A stretch of DNA of 64,000 nt from Albugo candida (GCA_905220665.1 CAJNAR010000172.1:62001-126000), one strand, 5' to 3'. Shown: positions 33,216-45,813, counted from the stretch's first letter. Notes: generated from the letters alone by a model not told the origin. Numbers and translations: made by a program.

Positions 33216-35357
33216 CAAGTGTCGCATGGAAAAGCAGCCGGCATGCACAGGACCATTTTGAATACGGATCGATGCATGATTTTTGCAAGTAAATATCCTC
33301 TTTATTTCTAGGGAGACGCCGTGGAATATGCGACGAACATCCTCAACAGAAGCTTAAGCCGTACTAATACAAAAAGGGCATCGCCGTTTGAGGTTCTGAC
33401 TAAGAAGATCCCGGATTTGAGATCCATTGTCACTTGTGGCTCAGTATATGATGTTTATAGGGGGCCGCGCAAGAACTCCCAGCGACAAATAGCGCAAGTT
33501 GTAATTATTGTCGGCAAGAGTGGCAAGATGAAGGTAGATCGTGTGTTCCTGAAGACAGGGTGGTGTTTGTAACTCAGCATATCAAGAACGTTGAGACTCT
33601 GTATGAAGCTCAGATCTGTGAGTAGCATCGTGAGTTAGCGTCCGGTGATATCACTGTCGAAGAGGTGTCAGAAGGAGATGACAACGAGTTCAGCCACGCC
33701 TGAGATTCCTGTGGACGATATGGTTCACGAAAAAGGGAAGGAGGAGAGAACCTGTTAGAGATCTAGGCACGCAACACGCTTAATTAGAGTATCAGCATAA
33801 TCTGCTGGACAGAAGAAGGAGATAGATTAGAACGTGGTGAGCCATATTGTCGAACTTCATCGACGGAACTATAGTGAAGCGATGAAGAGTTCCAAGGTAT
33901 TGAAATGGAATAAAGCAATGGAATAAGAGATTTCCACCTTGCGTCGTCTAGGAGTTTTCGAAGTCATCAAGCGATTTCGGGACAGCAATGTGCTGCATAG
34001 CAAATGGAATTTCAAGATGAAAACGGACGCCGAAGGTCAAGTGGAGTGTTTTGAGGATCGTATTGTTTTTTGTGGAAACGAGCAAAAGATTGGGGTAGAT
34101 TATTTTATTGTTGCCGCGGCGATTATGGACATGTCCACCGTTAAAATTGTACTGGCGTTGGATCTCTTTTGGGTGTTTCAGCTCAACATGGTGACGTGCC
34201 GAACGCCTACGCGCAGGCGGACAACAAAATGGCGTGGATATTTTCCTACATGTACCAGACGGTATGGAATTTACAAGTCTCAAGCGAAGTGAGTTGGGAG
34301 TTAGAAGCGTTGCCAAGCTCGTCTCGCGACTAAAATAGACGCTTTATGTTCTTATGCAGGCCGGCAATTGTGGCGTCAGCTACTTCATGACAGACTTACT
34401 GAAGCTGTATTTTGGAGGCTGCGTCATCAACATGTGCTTATATTGCCAAAAACATCATAGTTGTTGGCGTCTATGTCGACGACCTACTCGTAACATCGAC
34501 AAGCGTTGAATTGGTGGAAGATCTTTTCCAGAGCTTTGCATCCTTGTCGATCAAGAAGCTTCTTACGAGAGTGGCGAAAATACTTGGATCAGGAGGAGGC
34601 GATCGACGAGATCCTTCGTGATACGGGGATGGAATCGGTCAAAATCGTGCGGACGCCAACAGGGGATGAATGTCATGAAGAGAGCTTGGGGACATAAATT
34701 TTCTACCCGTGTACGCGAGTGACGGCCAACCGACGATCAAGGCGTTACAGTCTCTTGTGCTAAGCCTACTTTGGGCAGCGCGATGCAGTCGTCCGGAAAA
34801 CGCATCTTTGGTGCGTAAGACAACGCGAAAAACACATCAGCCTAGTTTTCGTGACTGGACACTCGCAAAGCGTATTGTACGGTACCTGAAGGGTAGCAAG
34901 ACGCTCGAAATTCATATGGGTCGCAGATCCAAGCAATGGTGCTAAGCTCAATCTTTAAACTTTCAGTGACGCTGACTTTGACTCGAAGGAGACAAACCGA
35001 AATTCCTTGAGTGGAGGAGTTAGCTTGTTTCCTATGAAGGCGGAATTTGTCGCCGCTTCTAACGCGACAAGCAAGCTACTTGGGGCACGCGAGTTGTTGA
35101 TGGATCTGGGAATGGCCATAACAACCCCGATGTGTATGGTATACAATGAGGCTTTAATCAAGCACCTGGGAGGTGAAGCATCACCTTCGAAGGCAAAGCA
35201 CATGGACATTCGGGTAAAGTTTGTATGCGAACAAGCAAGACGGGGAATCATCATACCGCGCTACGTACCATCCGGCAAGATGGTAGCCAAAATATCGAAG
35301 AAGGCGCTTGATTTCCGTGAACTTGCCGATATGCGCCCACACGTAGGCCTGCAGTAG
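33216..35357 (+). pseudogene. Copia C pol after the LINE: integrase end, reverse transcriptase, RNase H
   Basis: GDAVEYATNILNRSLSRT (from about 33312) is the integrase tail. VFEVIKRFRDSNVLHSKW and MKTDAEGQVECFEDRIV (33955-34050) open the reverse transcriptase. VVGVYVDDLLVTST (about 34457-34500) carries the catalytic YVDD. FPMKAEFVAASNATSKLLGARELL (from about 35025) is RNase H. Several frameshifts separate these domains. Confidence 0.8.
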
Positions 35358-35379
35358 CCACAATACGGCTGAGAAGGAG

Positions 35380-35539
35380 TGTTGGAAGATGGCCGATATG
35401 TACGATTTCATTAACGACCGTGTGCGTGTGTGCAATAGTGCGAAATGTTGTAGGTTGTAACCGGACAGGATACATAGAAAATGCATATGAAAACAGTTGA
35501 TGACAGTTTCAAATTTGCACTTAAGAAAACACATTAATA
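35380..35539 (+). repeat. Copia C 3' LTR
   Basis: 160 bp, TGTTGGAAG to ACATTAATA; preceded by the polypurine tract gagaaggag. Confidence 0.85.
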
Positions 35540-37319
35540 TGGTAACCATCACCCGGACTTTTTCTCAAGCTTTTGACACTTTAGAGAACTTCGTAGATGC
35601 GAACACGCATCAAGAAGATCAGATGATTACTATTTGGAATTTTAGTTCAGAGCTGTCCCTGCCTTCGGAATTCTTGAGTACTTCGCTGATGCTATTCTGG
35701 AAAGCCTTGATGTTTTACTTGCTACGGTCAAGATTCTAGAGTCTAGATTCTCTCCCTCGCGTACTAATTCACCATCGCCTTGTTATCGGGATCGCAAAGC
35801 TTTAGCGATACGGTGTTTAACCCTGGGTTTGTCCTCACGCAAAGACTAGTTTGACTTGGTTAAGTCGGCCGTAGGCAAACGTTTCTGTGTGATTTCACTC
35901 TTTCTTCTTTACGACTATTTTCGTCACTGTTATGAGGCATCGATCCTAGAAGATAACTATGGCACCACCCAGGAGTGTATCGCGTGGAGTTTCTTCAATT
36001 TAATCACACAGGGGCGATGAAATTGAAGCCATTGTTTTATCATACAATTCTGGATGATTCAGCCGCCTTTAGTCATCAGAATTCGAAGTGATTATTGTAT
36101 TTTTCTACGAAGGGTCGATATACCATTTCTTTTCGAGCGAAGGAAGTATGGAAAGTTGTTTTGTCGTTAATGAGCTGTAGCGATATATTTATTCCCGAAT
36201 TACTGTGTAGCCAGAAAATAAAAAGTCCTTGATTTAGGTCATTAGAGCAGATACCATGACGAAAAGCCATGATGGTTCTTTTACTGTTCGGAAGTGTACG
36301 ATGGCATTGACTACCTTTTCTATATCTCTGCACCTAATGCCTTATATATTATAGAATTCTTCACAATATTGTACTAGGGAATGTTTGGCATCCACTACTA
36401 ATACAACAAATTACTCCCTTTGCATTGAATGAAGCGCGTGATCGATGCCGAATGTAGTGGCACCTTATAACACATAGAAAAAGTTTAACTAGCTGATATC
36501 CGCGAAGCTACTTGTTCGTTACCTGAGTTAAAATGCATGCATATTATCCATGCTGTTGACACCATAACAGTATAATTTTTTATTAAATATTCTAGCACTC
36601 GCAATGTTATGTAAACCGGCAATAAAGGTGTGAACCACTTGAATCAGGTAATATATTTGATTAATCGCTCGCGATATTCTGCCATCACACAAATTCAAAT
36701 ATCTCACTGCAATTCACCCGTTGAAGATAGGGCTGAATCAAATTCGCTTGCTTTGTAATTCGAACTTGATTGACTTGGTGAGGAACCCGTTGAAAGTTCC
36801 AAAAATATAAGTACAAACACAGGTCACTGGTATTAGTAGATCTCGATGAAATCCTCAAAAATCAGTTCTTTTTTGTGCGGAAAAGGATATTGTACAAGGC
36901 AATGCTATTCATGGATTACTTACCTGACAGTATGTTTCAGATTTGCGGACTGCAAGCTTTTAGAAGGAATTGATCGGCTTTATCGAATCACAATCGGAGA
37001 GCTTTGTCACTTTTTTGAGCACGGGCGTCTAGGTCATGTTATAATCACAAGTGACGATTAGACAGGGTTGCTCGTGTCGCTTGGTTAAGTTTTAACCACC
37101 ATATTTGATTGAAAAGAAGAATTTGCTCAAAGCAGATATGGAATTACCCATGAAGCCATATCTAAAGCAGACATTGCAAAAAACTAGATGCACATTCAAC
37201 GCCTAGCATACATGTCGAAACAACGACCCAGAACGCCCGAAACGGTAGATCATTATCAAGCATTCAGTACAAATCTATCGACGCTGAATTATGTTCATGA
37301 TTTGAGAGACTGAGTGAAG
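35540..37319. other. 1.8 kb between copia C and copia A
   Basis: No gene I can support. The last stretch (from about 37220) includes an open 33-codon frame starting ATG and ending at a TGA just before the copia A target site; it may be a 5' exon remnant of the PH-BRCT gene on the far side of copia A. Confidence 0.35.
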
Positions 37320-37523
37320 TGCTGAAAACTCGCTTCGATGAAGATGGAACCGCGTTGCTTTATTTTGGATATTGATGCGTGGACTAGACAGCATTTTAGT
37401 ACTTAGGTAAACCGATAGGTTCTTTTAAGAGAAAAAAACAATACACTCACCTTTTGATTCTACTTATGTGGTCGTCGTTCGCACTCCCTATAAGCCTGTC
37501 ACAGCGTTGCTCGACAATCAATA
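37320..37523 (+). repeat. Copia A 5' LTR
   Basis: 204 bp, TGCTGAAAA to CAATCAATA (ancestral CA end mutated), followed with no gap by the primer-binding site. Confidence 0.92.
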
Positions 37524-37537
37524 GGTTATGAGCCCAA
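37524..37537 (+). promoter_or_regulatory. Copia A primer-binding site containing the gag start codon
   Basis: ggttatgagcccaa is a perfect complement of the yeast-type initiator tRNA-Met anticodon arm (ttgggctcataacc). The ATG at 37528 begins Gag (MSPMGDF). Confidence 0.85.
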
Positions 37538-38880
37538 TGGGGGACTTCGCGCGTGAATACGCAGAAGACCGGAATATTGCGTTGCCAACCGTGGACGCAC
37601 CTGGCCACGAAAAGGCCGGTGAGAGTAAAGAATCCTCTGAGAGATGCGAGGCAAAGGGAAGCGGTCAAGGTGGAAACAACGAGTTGGTGGACCTTATTAA
37701 AGGACTGGTTGATCGGCTAGATTGACTGGAAAGTTCGCAAATGGAGCTTCGCACGGAAGTTGCCGAAGAAGCGAGGAGCAGAAGGGTATCCGAAGATCAT
37801 CCTATGACCACCAACGTAAGCCCAAGCATGGTCGAATATGCTTTCTGAAGAGGCCCGCGTATGCATCTTCACTCGCTGAGTGGAAAGCCGGAGAGAGAGC
37901 CAAAAAGGAAGAAAAACCCAAATGCTATGCCACACCGGTACTTCGCTAAGCACCAGGATGATTATGGGGGGGGGCAGACTCGACATGAGCAGCGATGCCA
38001 TGGTCCTGGAGCTGGTCCTGCCCAGCTCGGGAGACAAAATGGAAGGGAACCAGGGTGCAAGAGGAGTTTTCGGTTACCCAGATGAATGACAGAAAGAGCT
38101 GAAGATCCTCCATTTTGATAGAAAATAATCATACCAGGGTTTGGAATCTGGATTCCAGAGTGGGGAAGACGCTTTGAAAGGCAAATAGTTCTGGCACAGT
38201 CTACTTGTGGTTTCTATTGGTCTGAAGATGTGAAGGTAGACTTATTATGCCACTATCTAGATGGTATGGCTGAGAGGTATTTCAATAAGCAAATCGACGT
38301 CTGGTGGAACCAGAATGCCACGCTTCAGTATGCTATGGAGCATATGCTCCAGGCATTCAAGGTAAATATCACTCCAGCACAAGCAATGGATCTATTCACG
38401 AGCCCAAAGGATTCAAAACGCTCGTGGATCGAACACCTTATGTACCTGAACGCCATAGCAGGGCCTTCCAGTGGAAATTTTGATTTTTGGTGCTCAACAA
38501 CATTGTTCAGTACGCATCACAAGACATGAGAATTGCCATAATGTCGAAAGTCGATCATCAAAGGACGGAATATCGAAAGAAGCGGAAGAACATGCACATT
38601 TCGCGCAGTCTTGGTAGTCAGAGATGCCAAACAAGCGCATCGGAAAGGAGACTATTGGACACATCCATGATAGTCGAATGTGCAAGACTGGAAGTCAGGG
38701 AGGAGAATCAAGCGCCCCGAAAATGAGTATGGTGACCGAATCCAAGATCGACGTTGCAAGGAACACAGGCGATGTTTTCTATGTGGTAAACCGGACCATG
38801 TCATGGCAAATTGTAGCACCAAAGAATCTCATCAAAACAAGGAATCAGACTTCACGTTGGCTATACCGGACCTGCGGGAT
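37528..38880 (+). pseudogene. Copia A gag
   Basis: It begins MSPMGDFAREYAEDRN in the primer-binding site and runs 65 codons to a TGA at 37723, then is open again in frame. The capsid part has [18 protein letters not shown] (38277-38330). The CCHC knuckle is CFLCGKPDHVMANC (about 38776-38817). Frameshifts between these blocks. Confidence 0.8.
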
Positions 38881-41445
38881 GAACATGGTGTCATCTGGAT
38901 TCTGGACAGCGGGAGTAGCAGACATCTTGTCAGCGATGAAAATAGGCTCGATGATCGTGAAGACACTGTTGGAACATGCGCGCGGCCCGATGGAAAACCA
39001 TTAACTATTACCAAACGGGGAGATGTCACGTTAAACCTAACAGCTATGGGACAGCGACGCATTATGACGATCACTGATGCATATTACGCCAAAGGGTTGA
39101 GACACAATCATCTTTCGTATGTACTTCTGGACACGAAGGAATACACACTTACGAGGCGTGGTACACAGCGTGCACTAGTGAGCAGTGATGAGAAGAACGT
39201 TATCTGCGATGTCGAGTTGACGAGAAATGTACTCACGGTTCGTGCAAACATTCGGGATATTGCTCCACATCACGAAATGTCATCATGGCAGCTATCGGTA
39301 AAAACGAAGAGAGTGGAGAAAGACATTCAGACAACATCCAAAAGGGTTCTCTCGTCGAATTTCATCGAAGACTTAGACATATAAATTACGACGCCATTGA
39401 GAATCTGGCAAAGGACCCTGCATCAGGAATTGGATTAACGGATCGGAGACGTCCAAATTGCGTCACATTTGCCCAAGGAAAGCAACCAAGGAACAGTCAA
39501 TCAAAACAAGACTCGGGTGAGAACTCGCCGATCGATCGAATTGATGGAGTCATGTGCTCTGACCTGAAGGGACCAATGACTTCTGAAGATCGGTTTGGAA
39601 ATCGATTCATGGAAAACTTTGTAGATTACAAAAGTAACTATGTGAAGGTTTCTCGCCAAGACGAAGGATATGGCAGCAAAACAATTCGAAGCTTTCCTGG
39701 TGTATTTCCAAAAACAATTAGATTGTAGGATATACATCCTACGAACCGATTCGAGTGGAGAATATGAAAATATTGACTTTTTCTACAAGAACCAAGGCGA
39801 AAAATCAAGCGAGTAATGGTAAGGCTGAAAGAATGCATCGCACGATCATGAACATGGCTAGATGCATGATATTTTACAGTGGATTGCCGTTTACCTTCTG
39901 GGGTGATGCGGTTCAATATGCGGCTTACGCGCTCAACCGCTCACCCACAAACGCTAATACTGACGAAGTTTATCCGTTACAATTGCTGACGAAGAAAGCA
40001 CCCACTATTGGTGAGATTGTGAGTTTTGGCTCTCTTTGTACGGTCTTCCGAGATCCAAGAAAGAAAAACTTTGCGGAGAGGGGTCAATGCGGATTTATCA
40101 TTGGTATTGGTGAATCACAAATTAATATTACGTCTACCTACAGAAGGAGAGAACTGTTGTGATCACACAATACGTCAAGAACATCGAAAGTTGTGTGCTG
40201 AACACAATGATCAAATTCAACAAAGTTTTGCACAAGACAAAGAAACTGCTACAGAATTCGAGGCGCGAGCGAGACGAAACAAAGAAAAATCTAACTGGAC
40301 TCGAGAAAGGCCGTTGACCCTTTGAGCACATGGGAAAATGGGTTGAATTCTCAAGAGGCGTCTATCGAAGAGACAATAATGGGGTTGTGACACCGTACAT
40401 GAGTCGGACCAAAAAAACTACGGTGAAGCGATTCGCAGTACGCAAACAAGTGGGTGGGAAAAAGCCATGAAAGAAGAACTACAAGCGCTGGACGCAAACG
40501 GGGTCTGGAATGTGGTACGATTGCCGAAGGATGCTCACAGTCTCTATTCCAAGTAGGTTTATAAAACCAAAAAACATGCAACCGGTGACCTGGAGCGTTA
40601 AAAGGCCAGACTGGTAACCTGTGGAAATGAACAAGTTTTTGGTCGTGATTAAAACACCACTTTTGCTGTAGTCATGGAAATGTCCATTGTTAATCTCCTA
40701 GTTGCTCTCGCTAGAAAATGGCGAGTTCCAGCAAAGCACGGAGACATAACGAATGCGTATGTGACCCCAAGGTATGAAGATAAAACGTGAAGTGGTCGAG
40801 AGTCTGAGCGCGGCCAGTGCAAACGACCTCGCATTGGAATTGCGTAAGGCGCTGTATGGACTTAAACAAGCAGGACGTTTGTGGAGCGAGCTGCTACACA
40901 AGAAACTGGAGAATTTGAATTTCACACAGTGCCTTACGGATACGTGTGTGTATTGAAAACGCACGAGTGAAAATGTCGTAGTTGTGGGAGTATACGTTGA
41001 CGATCTACTTGTGACGGCGACAAAGTTACATCGCGTAGATGTTTTTTTGGCGACTTGAAAGAACTGGCAATCAAGGATCTAGGCGTCGTACACAAGTTTT
41101 TGGGAATGCACATCACTTATGACGGTGATGATGGGTACAACATTGACCAAGACGTTTCTATTCGTGTAATGCTACGGTATAATGGTTTGGAGGAGTCATG
41201 TGGCGTTCGTACTCCAATGGGTGACGAAGTCAGCAATTCTGAAGAGGAGGATGTGAAATTATAAGACAAATACTGGGACGATAATGCCACTATTGAGACT
41301 TTCAGTCCGCCGATGGGAAGCTTTCTCTGGTTTTCGGGATACAGCAGACCGGATATATCTTACGCGGTGCACCTAGTCTCCAGCCAAACTCATTCACCAA
41401 CCCTGTGCGATTACAAATCGGCTAAAAGAGTTGCCAGATATCTAC
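38881..41445 (+). pseudogene. Copia A pol, part before copia B
   Basis: Protease active site WILDSGSSRHLV (about 38898-38933). Integrase zinc finger from FHRRLRHINYDAIENLAKD, core DGVMCSDLKGPM (first catalytic Asp) and NGKAERMHRTIMNMARCM (Glu region), then FWGDAVQYAAYALNRSPT. Reverse transcriptase with ALYGLKQAGRLW (about 40850) and VVGVYVDDLLVTAT (about 40980-41020), with the catalytic YVDD intact. The reading ends at KRVARYL where copia B entered. Several stops and frameshifts. Confidence 0.85.
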
Positions 41446-41572
41446 TGTTGATTTTCGGTCAATAGGGAAGTATAATATCAAGATTAACAGTCTCCTACTG
41501 GCCACTAATCACTACCTCTCGAATTATGTGTCATACCTCATAGTCGTCGCAACTACAGTGTACGTTTCAACA
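41446..41572 (-). repeat. Copia B 3' LTR (left)
   Basis: 127 bp, begins tgttgattttcggtc on + and ends caaca. Compared with the right LTR it has an internal deletion of about 36 bp. Confidence 0.88.
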
Positions 41573-41798
41573 CTCCCACTCAGTGTAGTTGCCCGCTGAC
41601 TTGATACCCATTGCATCATGAATAAAATTTTTTTCGTTTTGTTTTGTCCGCTAGTTGGTACTTCGTTTTTTTGTACATCACTTTTATCAACCCTGTCGTT
41701 ATCTTCTCACGGAAAAAGTGATAGCGGATATCCACATGCTTCGTTCATGCATGATATCCTGGATTTGTGACAAGTGCGATAGCTCCTTGTTTATCTTC

Positions 41799-44700
41799 CT
41801 AAACAATTGTTGGATTCTTCTGTTCAAACCCCAGGTCGGAAAGTATTTGTCTTCCCCACAGTACGTCCTGTGTACACATGCTAATTACCATGTACTCAGC
41901 TTCTGAGGTATTCAAAGCCACTGTAAGTTGATACTTCGACTTGAATGCAACTGGTCCCCATTCAGTAGTGTTAATACACAACTAAAGGAACTGCGCTCAT
42001 CCAAGTTGTTTCCCCAATCTGCATCACAGTATGCAGACATTTGGTTTGCAGTCCTATTGAAGGTGTAGTGTATTCCGAATGTCACCATCGATTTTATTAT
42101 CTCAACACTTGATCGCTGCTTTCCAATACTTCGATCCAGGGTTAGATGCAAAACGTCCAAGGACTCACAGCGAATACCACATCCGGCCGTGTGCACGTTG
42201 CAACATACAGCAACCGCCCAATGAGTTGGCGATAGGGTGTGCGGTTCATGAGTTCTTTTTCTTCTTTCGTCGTCGGACTGTCTCTGTTTGAAAGTCTAGT
42301 GCCTGGATCAAATGGATTCTCTATAGTACGATTATGATTCCTTTTGAATATTTCTGCGGTCGTTTCCAAATATTTTTCCATGTTATCGACATGGCTCGCT
42401 TCTCTTGGTCGTAATTTATCTCCATGCCCAGGAGGTATTTTACTGGCCCAAGGTCTTTACTCCGAAATCGTTGTGAAATATGAATTTTCACTTTGCTCAC
42501 GGTATCGCTTGATTTAGCTGCTACGATCATATCATTCACGTAAAGACACAAGTAAATCCATCCGTCACGATCCTTCACTTGCAGACGCATCGATCCCCAC
42601 CACATGCTTTAAATCCTGGTTCTATCAATGCACTGTGAAAGGTTGAGTTCCACGCATGTGCGGCTTGCTTTAGTCCATATAAAGCTCGGTTTAGCTTCAG
42701 AACATATTCTTTGTCAATGTTAAATCCCTTTGGTACTTCCACGTAGACTTCTGCTTGAATTTCTGCGTTCAAATACGCTGTGTCCACATCAATTTGTTCA
42801 ATGATGTGTCCAATTGAACAGCACACTGATAGGGGTATTCTAGTCGAGTTAATGCTCGCGACAGCAGCATATGTCTCGAAGAAATCAACTCCGTGATGTT
42901 CACAATTGACCACGTGTTGTTGCGCTTATGTGCAACAAATTCGTTGTTAATTGCTTTAACCCACTGGTCTTTTTCATCTCCGGTGGTTGCATCTTCGTAC
43001 GATCGTGGGATGTTTTGTGTAACCATTGCGACTTCAACCATCAATGACGTGTCGCTATCCAATCTAGATATCTTGTATTGAGGTTCGTTATCATCTCTGA
43101 CACTTGACTGAAAATTGTTATTGTACACGACGATGCTGTCATCAATATGGCTGTCAGCACTATCAGCCTCAATCATCATATGTGCAATATCGTATTCATC
43201 TCTCCCACTGGTTTTGTCGTTAAGAAGACGTCGGTTCCGTTCCATATCGGGTCTTCGAATTATATCTTGTTGAATGATCATCTGGATACCCGTTGTTTGA
43301 CTGAGTGCTCCTTCTCGCTGGAAAAACCCATCTTAAATCGGTCGAGGCTGGTGCATGAGCTGTTGTGACAGATTTGTATGGGATTGGTGACAGCCCGGCC
43401 AGGGACTAACAATTTCATCAGGTCCAATGTCACTCATCTGTTTATCCATCTCGACGTCATCGCCTTCGTGTTCGTCCTTCATTTCAACATCTCCGTTTCC
43501 ACTATTATGCATTCCATAATGCAAATCATCGTCCGCATCATCTTCGTAAGGAATTGCTGTGGTATCATTCACTGTATTATTTGACACGTTTCCCTCGTAG
43601 ATACTGTCAACTTCACGTTCGTCAAGTGTAATCGTTATGCTGGTCTGAACCGTGTGTGTCTCCAGATCGTAAACTTTATAGCCTTTTATATTTGTGGCAT
43701 ATCCCAGCATCATGCAGACGAAAGCTCTTCGCGTCAAACTTCGTGCGCTTAGTTTCGTTAATGTGAGCGTATCCGAGCGATCCAAATACCCATAGGTAAT
43801 GTAGTTGCGGCTTTGTCTTGAAACGCTACTCGATTGGAGTCGTATTCATGGATTGACCGCTTCTGGTTCGATTGATCAGGTGAGCCGCGTCATTTATCGC
43901 TTTAGCCCACCAAGTCTGTGCAACACCCTTGTAGGTCATCATGCTACTCACTTTTACCGTGATGATCCTGTTCATTCGCTCTGCGAGTCCGTTTTGCTGC
44001 GGGCTGTGAGGTACTGTTGTCTGGTGAATGATTCCTTTTATCTGAAAAAATTCCTCGAACCTCTTGTTCTTGAATTCTCCTCCATTCTCCGTGCGTATAG
44101 CTTTAGTTCTCGTTCCGCACTGTACTTCCATTTCTGCTTTGTACTCGATGAACTTTGTTGTCACCTCATTTTTGATCTTTAGGAAGTATACGTTCACAAA
44201 TGTGGAGAAGTCATCAATAAATGAAAGCATAAAAACGGGATCCACCAGGAGTTTTGGTTTTCATGGGTCCCATGACATCCGAGTGAACTAATTGTAATGG
44301 TTGCGTAGTCTTCGTCTTTGATTACTTGGGGAATCTTGCCACTGTCATCTTTCCCTGAAGACCTCCACTGCACAAATTTCCATCTTTGTCCGAAATTCTT
44401 GGTAAACCTTCAAACTCGACTGCTGTGTTTTATCGTATATTGTGTGACTTGGATGGCCTATTCTGGCATGCCATAGCTCCCACTTGCTCTCAGCATTATT
44501 GTGATCAACCACCATGGCTCGCTCATGTCTCACGTTGAGTGTGTACACGTTCCCTTCGCGCTTCGCTGACACCACCAGGTCATTTCCTCTAAACATGTCG
44601 CATTGATTTGCATCGAACCGCATGTCTAGTCCATGTTGGGATATCTTTGGAACTGATAGTAGCCGTCTATCCAGATTGGGTATGTGTAATACTCCCTTCA

Positions 44701-44810
44701 CCGTCACCATTTTGTACCACTCTTGCAACGAAATCTAATTTTCCCTCCCACAATTGCTTCCATCTTAGCTCCGTCTGCAATAAGGACTTCACTTGGGTTC
44801 TTTAACGCAT
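41799..44810 (-). pseudogene. Copia B pol
   Basis: Minus strand, in order: protease and pre-integrase region (44728-44345) with GVLHIPNLDRRLLSVPKIS and WELWHARIGHPS; integrase core (44245-43826) with SFIDDFSTFVNVYFL, TENGGEFKN, QQNGLAERMNR and TWWAKAINDAAHLINRT; linker (43785-43333) with GYKVYDLET; reverse transcriptase (42913-42330) with ETYAAVASINSTR, ALYGLKQAAHAW and LCLYVNDMIVAA, where YVND replaces the usual YVDD; RNase H (42200-41799) with SEAEYMVISMCTQDVLWGRQIL. Stops and frameshifts between blocks. Confidence 0.85.
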
Positions 44811-44813
44811 AAT

Positions 44814-45190
44814 AAGGAAGAGGACGGACAATGCGCCAACAACGAACTACAAATGAAGATTATGAGAAGAAAAAGCAATTTCGTGGAAGGTGCCACAGAT
44901 GCAATAAATTGGGCCACATGAAATATGAGTGCACGATAAAGCCTGCGACGGACGCGAATGTTGCCGGTGTCATATGTGACGAGGCTCCGCTGTCCAGCAA
45001 CCAACCTTATCTACTACGATCGTGGACTGTAAATGCAATTTCATTCGCGTCCGTCGCAGGCTTTATCGTGCACTCATATTTCTTGTGGCCCAATATTTAT
45101 TGCATCTGTGGCACCTTCCACGAAATTGCTTTCTCTTCTTATAATCTTCATTTGTAGTTCGTTGTTGGCGCATTGTCCGTCCTCTTCCTT
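44814..45190. repeat. Local inverted duplication inside copia B gag
   Basis: The left arm 44814-44960 and right arm 45042-45190 are reverse complements with few differences, separated by an 81-bp spacer. The arms carry the gag C-terminus including the zinc knuckle. The left copy therefore encodes CHRCNKLGHMKYEC on the plus strand (frame 44831-45157), against the direction of the element. The right copy has a 2-base insertion that breaks the knuckle. Confidence 0.85.
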
Positions 45191-45809
45191 GGCCGTGTCG
45201 TATACGAAATGCACCCTCCGAGGTCTCTCGTTGCTGTTTCTTTTCGCGTTCCTTTAACAACTTTTCTTTTACGTCCATCAGTGTTAGTCCAACGGAATTC
45301 TCCAGTACTGTGACAAGTAGTTCGTATTCGGCAGGCAAGCTTCCAAGCAAAATCGTAAGCTTCCTTCCTTCATCCATCATTTCTCCGACTGCTTCCATGC
45401 TCAGTGCGAGCTCGTCAAACCGATCTATATGGCTGGCCACATTGCTCCCCTCTTCCATGCGAAACTCATGCAATCTTCGTGTCAGAGCTATTCTGTTCTG
45501 AAGGTTGCGCTTGTTGTAATATTCCCCAAGTATATTCCATACTTCCTTGGCTGTTCTCGCATGACGAATCTTTGACTGATGCTCCACTTCGACTCCTTGT
45601 GCGATAATCGCAAACGCTTTCATGTCTTTGACTCTCCAATCCGCATCCGACTCGTCCTCTGGCTTCATTTCCATTATACGATTCAGTAGTCCCTTGCGTG
45701 CTAGAGTAATCTTCATGTTGAATTCCCATTGAAAGTAGTTTCCGTTCCCGAGCAAGTCGTCAGACTTCTTCATCTTGTCGCTGTTGCCACCAAACGTTTT
45801 TGGGCTCAT
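45063..45809 (-). pseudogene. Copia B gag (UBN2 type)
   Basis: 248 codons open from the ATG inside the primer-binding site: MSPKTFGGNSDKMKK, then LLGNGNYFQWEFNMKITL and AKEVWNILGEYYNKRNLQNRI, the UBN2/retrotran_gag signature of copia elements. ASHIDRFDELALSM and ILLGSLPAEYELLV follow. The C-terminal zinc knuckle is frameshifted (RCHRCNKYWAT) where the inverted duplication begins, so the protein loses its nucleic-acid-binding finger. Confidence 0.85.
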
Positions 45810-45813
45810 AACC
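45800..45813 (-). promoter_or_regulatory. Copia B primer-binding site containing the gag start codon
   Basis: On minus, ggttatgagcccaa directly follows the LTR end (AACTAACA). The ATG at 45809 starts the 248-codon gag frame. Confidence 0.88.

Larger units (their letters stand above)
29230..35539 (+). mobile_element. Copia element C, decayed, carrying a LINE
   Basis: LTRs at 29230-29386 and 35380-35539; 5-bp flanks tgata / tggta (4 of 5). The primer-binding site is 29387-29400 and a purine tract gagaaggag lies directly before the 3' LTR (35371-35379). Ty1/copia order: Gag with zinc knuckle, integrase, reverse transcriptase with YVDD, RNase H. A LINE fragment of 1714 bp sits in the integrase with a 15-bp target duplication. 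Frameshifts and stops throughout. Confidence 0.88.

Noticed and set aside
44831..45157. Plus-strand 108-codon gene with a perfect CCHC knuckle
   Set aside because: It is the flipped arm of the inverted duplication in copia B gag, not an independent gene.
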